Shown here one piece after another: positions 6,003 through 6,250 of a stretch of 6,250 nucleotides of DNA. Source of the DNA: an uncultured Rhodoferax sp. (GTDB lineage: Bacteria; Pseudomonadota; Gammaproteobacteria; Burkholderiales; Burkholderiaceae_C); NCBI GenBank assembly GCA_936943465.1, contig CAKZJN010000122.1, forward strand, positions 1 to 6,250, read 5' to 3'. The notes beneath the pieces were generated by a model. The model worked only from the letters and a program-made list of their open reading frames with translations, had not been told where the DNA came from and did no database searches. Position numbers and translations under genes: made by a program. Each line of letters begins with the position of its first letter. Positions within the stretch are counted from its first letter, which is position 1.

Positions 6003-6250
6003 ATGAGCGCCTTTATGTCTGGTTCAAGCGCGCCACCGGCTCGAGGGGGCGCAGCCTTGCCGCCCACCAAAACGCTACCCAGCGGGCGTGTTTCGCGGAT
6101 CGACCAACTCAAGGCCATGCCGCGTAAGCCGGGGGAGGCGTCGTTCTTTTATGCCGACCACCATTTTCAATATGACGCGGTTAAGGTCCTGCCCGGCGAA
6201 TACTTTGTATCCAATGAAGACATTGTGGTCATGACCGTGCTGGGGTCCTG
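6003..6250 (+). CDS. cheD: Chemoreceptor glutamine deamidase CheD (3' end outside window)
   Basis: CheD hydrolyses specific receptor glutamines to glutamates so they can be methylated. The visible 82 residues include a low-complexity Ser/Ala/Pro/Gly N-terminal tail (1-28) and then the start of the CheD domain, FYADHHFQYDAVKVLPGEYFVSNEDIVVMTVLGS. The family continues LGSC, with Cys as the nucleophile; the window ends on the first two bases (TG) of that codon, consistent with Cys. ATG 6003 follows an imperfect GGCGAG site (5991-5996, spacing 6). An in-frame ATG at 5973, behind GGTGA at the end of cheR, would add ten residues and cannot be excluded. Following cheR by 39 nt places both receptor-modifying enzymes together. 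No CheC, a frequent CheD partner, is seen in the window. Confidence 0.93.
   Translation, partial: MSAFMSGSSAPPARGGAALPPTKTLPSGRVSRIDQLKAMPRKPGEASFFYADHHFQYDAVKVLPGEYFVSNEDIVVMTVLGS

Overview
The window holds a chemotaxis (che) operon on the plus strand. A two-component signalling pair is encoded divergently at the left end. Gene order, protein sequences, moderate-to-high G+C and compact Shine-Dalgarno-led spacing suggest a motile betaproteobacterium, probably Burkholderiales and possibly a Comamonadaceae member such as a Rhodoferax relative. That placement is inferred from protein style; no rRNA or other taxonomic marker is present.

Left arm (1-1333, minus strand): a soluble histidine kinase with an N-terminal receiver domain, followed by a NarL/FixJ-type response regulator that runs off the left edge. 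The kinase stop and regulator start overlap in a GTGA, so the two are almost certainly co-translated. Positions 1334-1515 form the divergent regulatory region. It contains a perfect 6-bp inverted repeat, a weak sigma-70-like promoter candidate and a possible 13-codon leader ORF that ends two bases before the first che gene.

Right arm (1516-6250, plus strand): a short CheZ-like phosphatase candidate, cheY, cheA, cheW, cheR and the 5' part of cheD. The pathway expected is as follows. Receptors, which are not encoded here, control CheA through CheW. CheA passes phosphate to CheY. The CheZ-like protein would dephosphorylate CheY-P. CheR methylates and CheD deamidates receptors for adaptation; a cheB would be expected further right. 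Spacing is 34 nt (cheZ-like to cheY), 46 nt (cheY to cheA), 9 nt (cheA to cheW), 54 nt (cheW to cheR) and 39 nt (cheR to cheD). I see no terminator between them, so one operon is likely. The window ends inside the predicted catalytic Cys codon of CheD.

Most of the region is conventional. Two points deserve attention. The first is the small first gene, which keeps a DxxxQ phosphatase-type motif and a FliM/CheZ-like CheY-binding tail on a protein much shorter than classical CheZ. The second is a duplicated GFFDGAPGAPGAA motif in the CheA linker whose two copies differ only at synonymous sites. I found no mobile element, CRISPR array, tRNA or rRNA.
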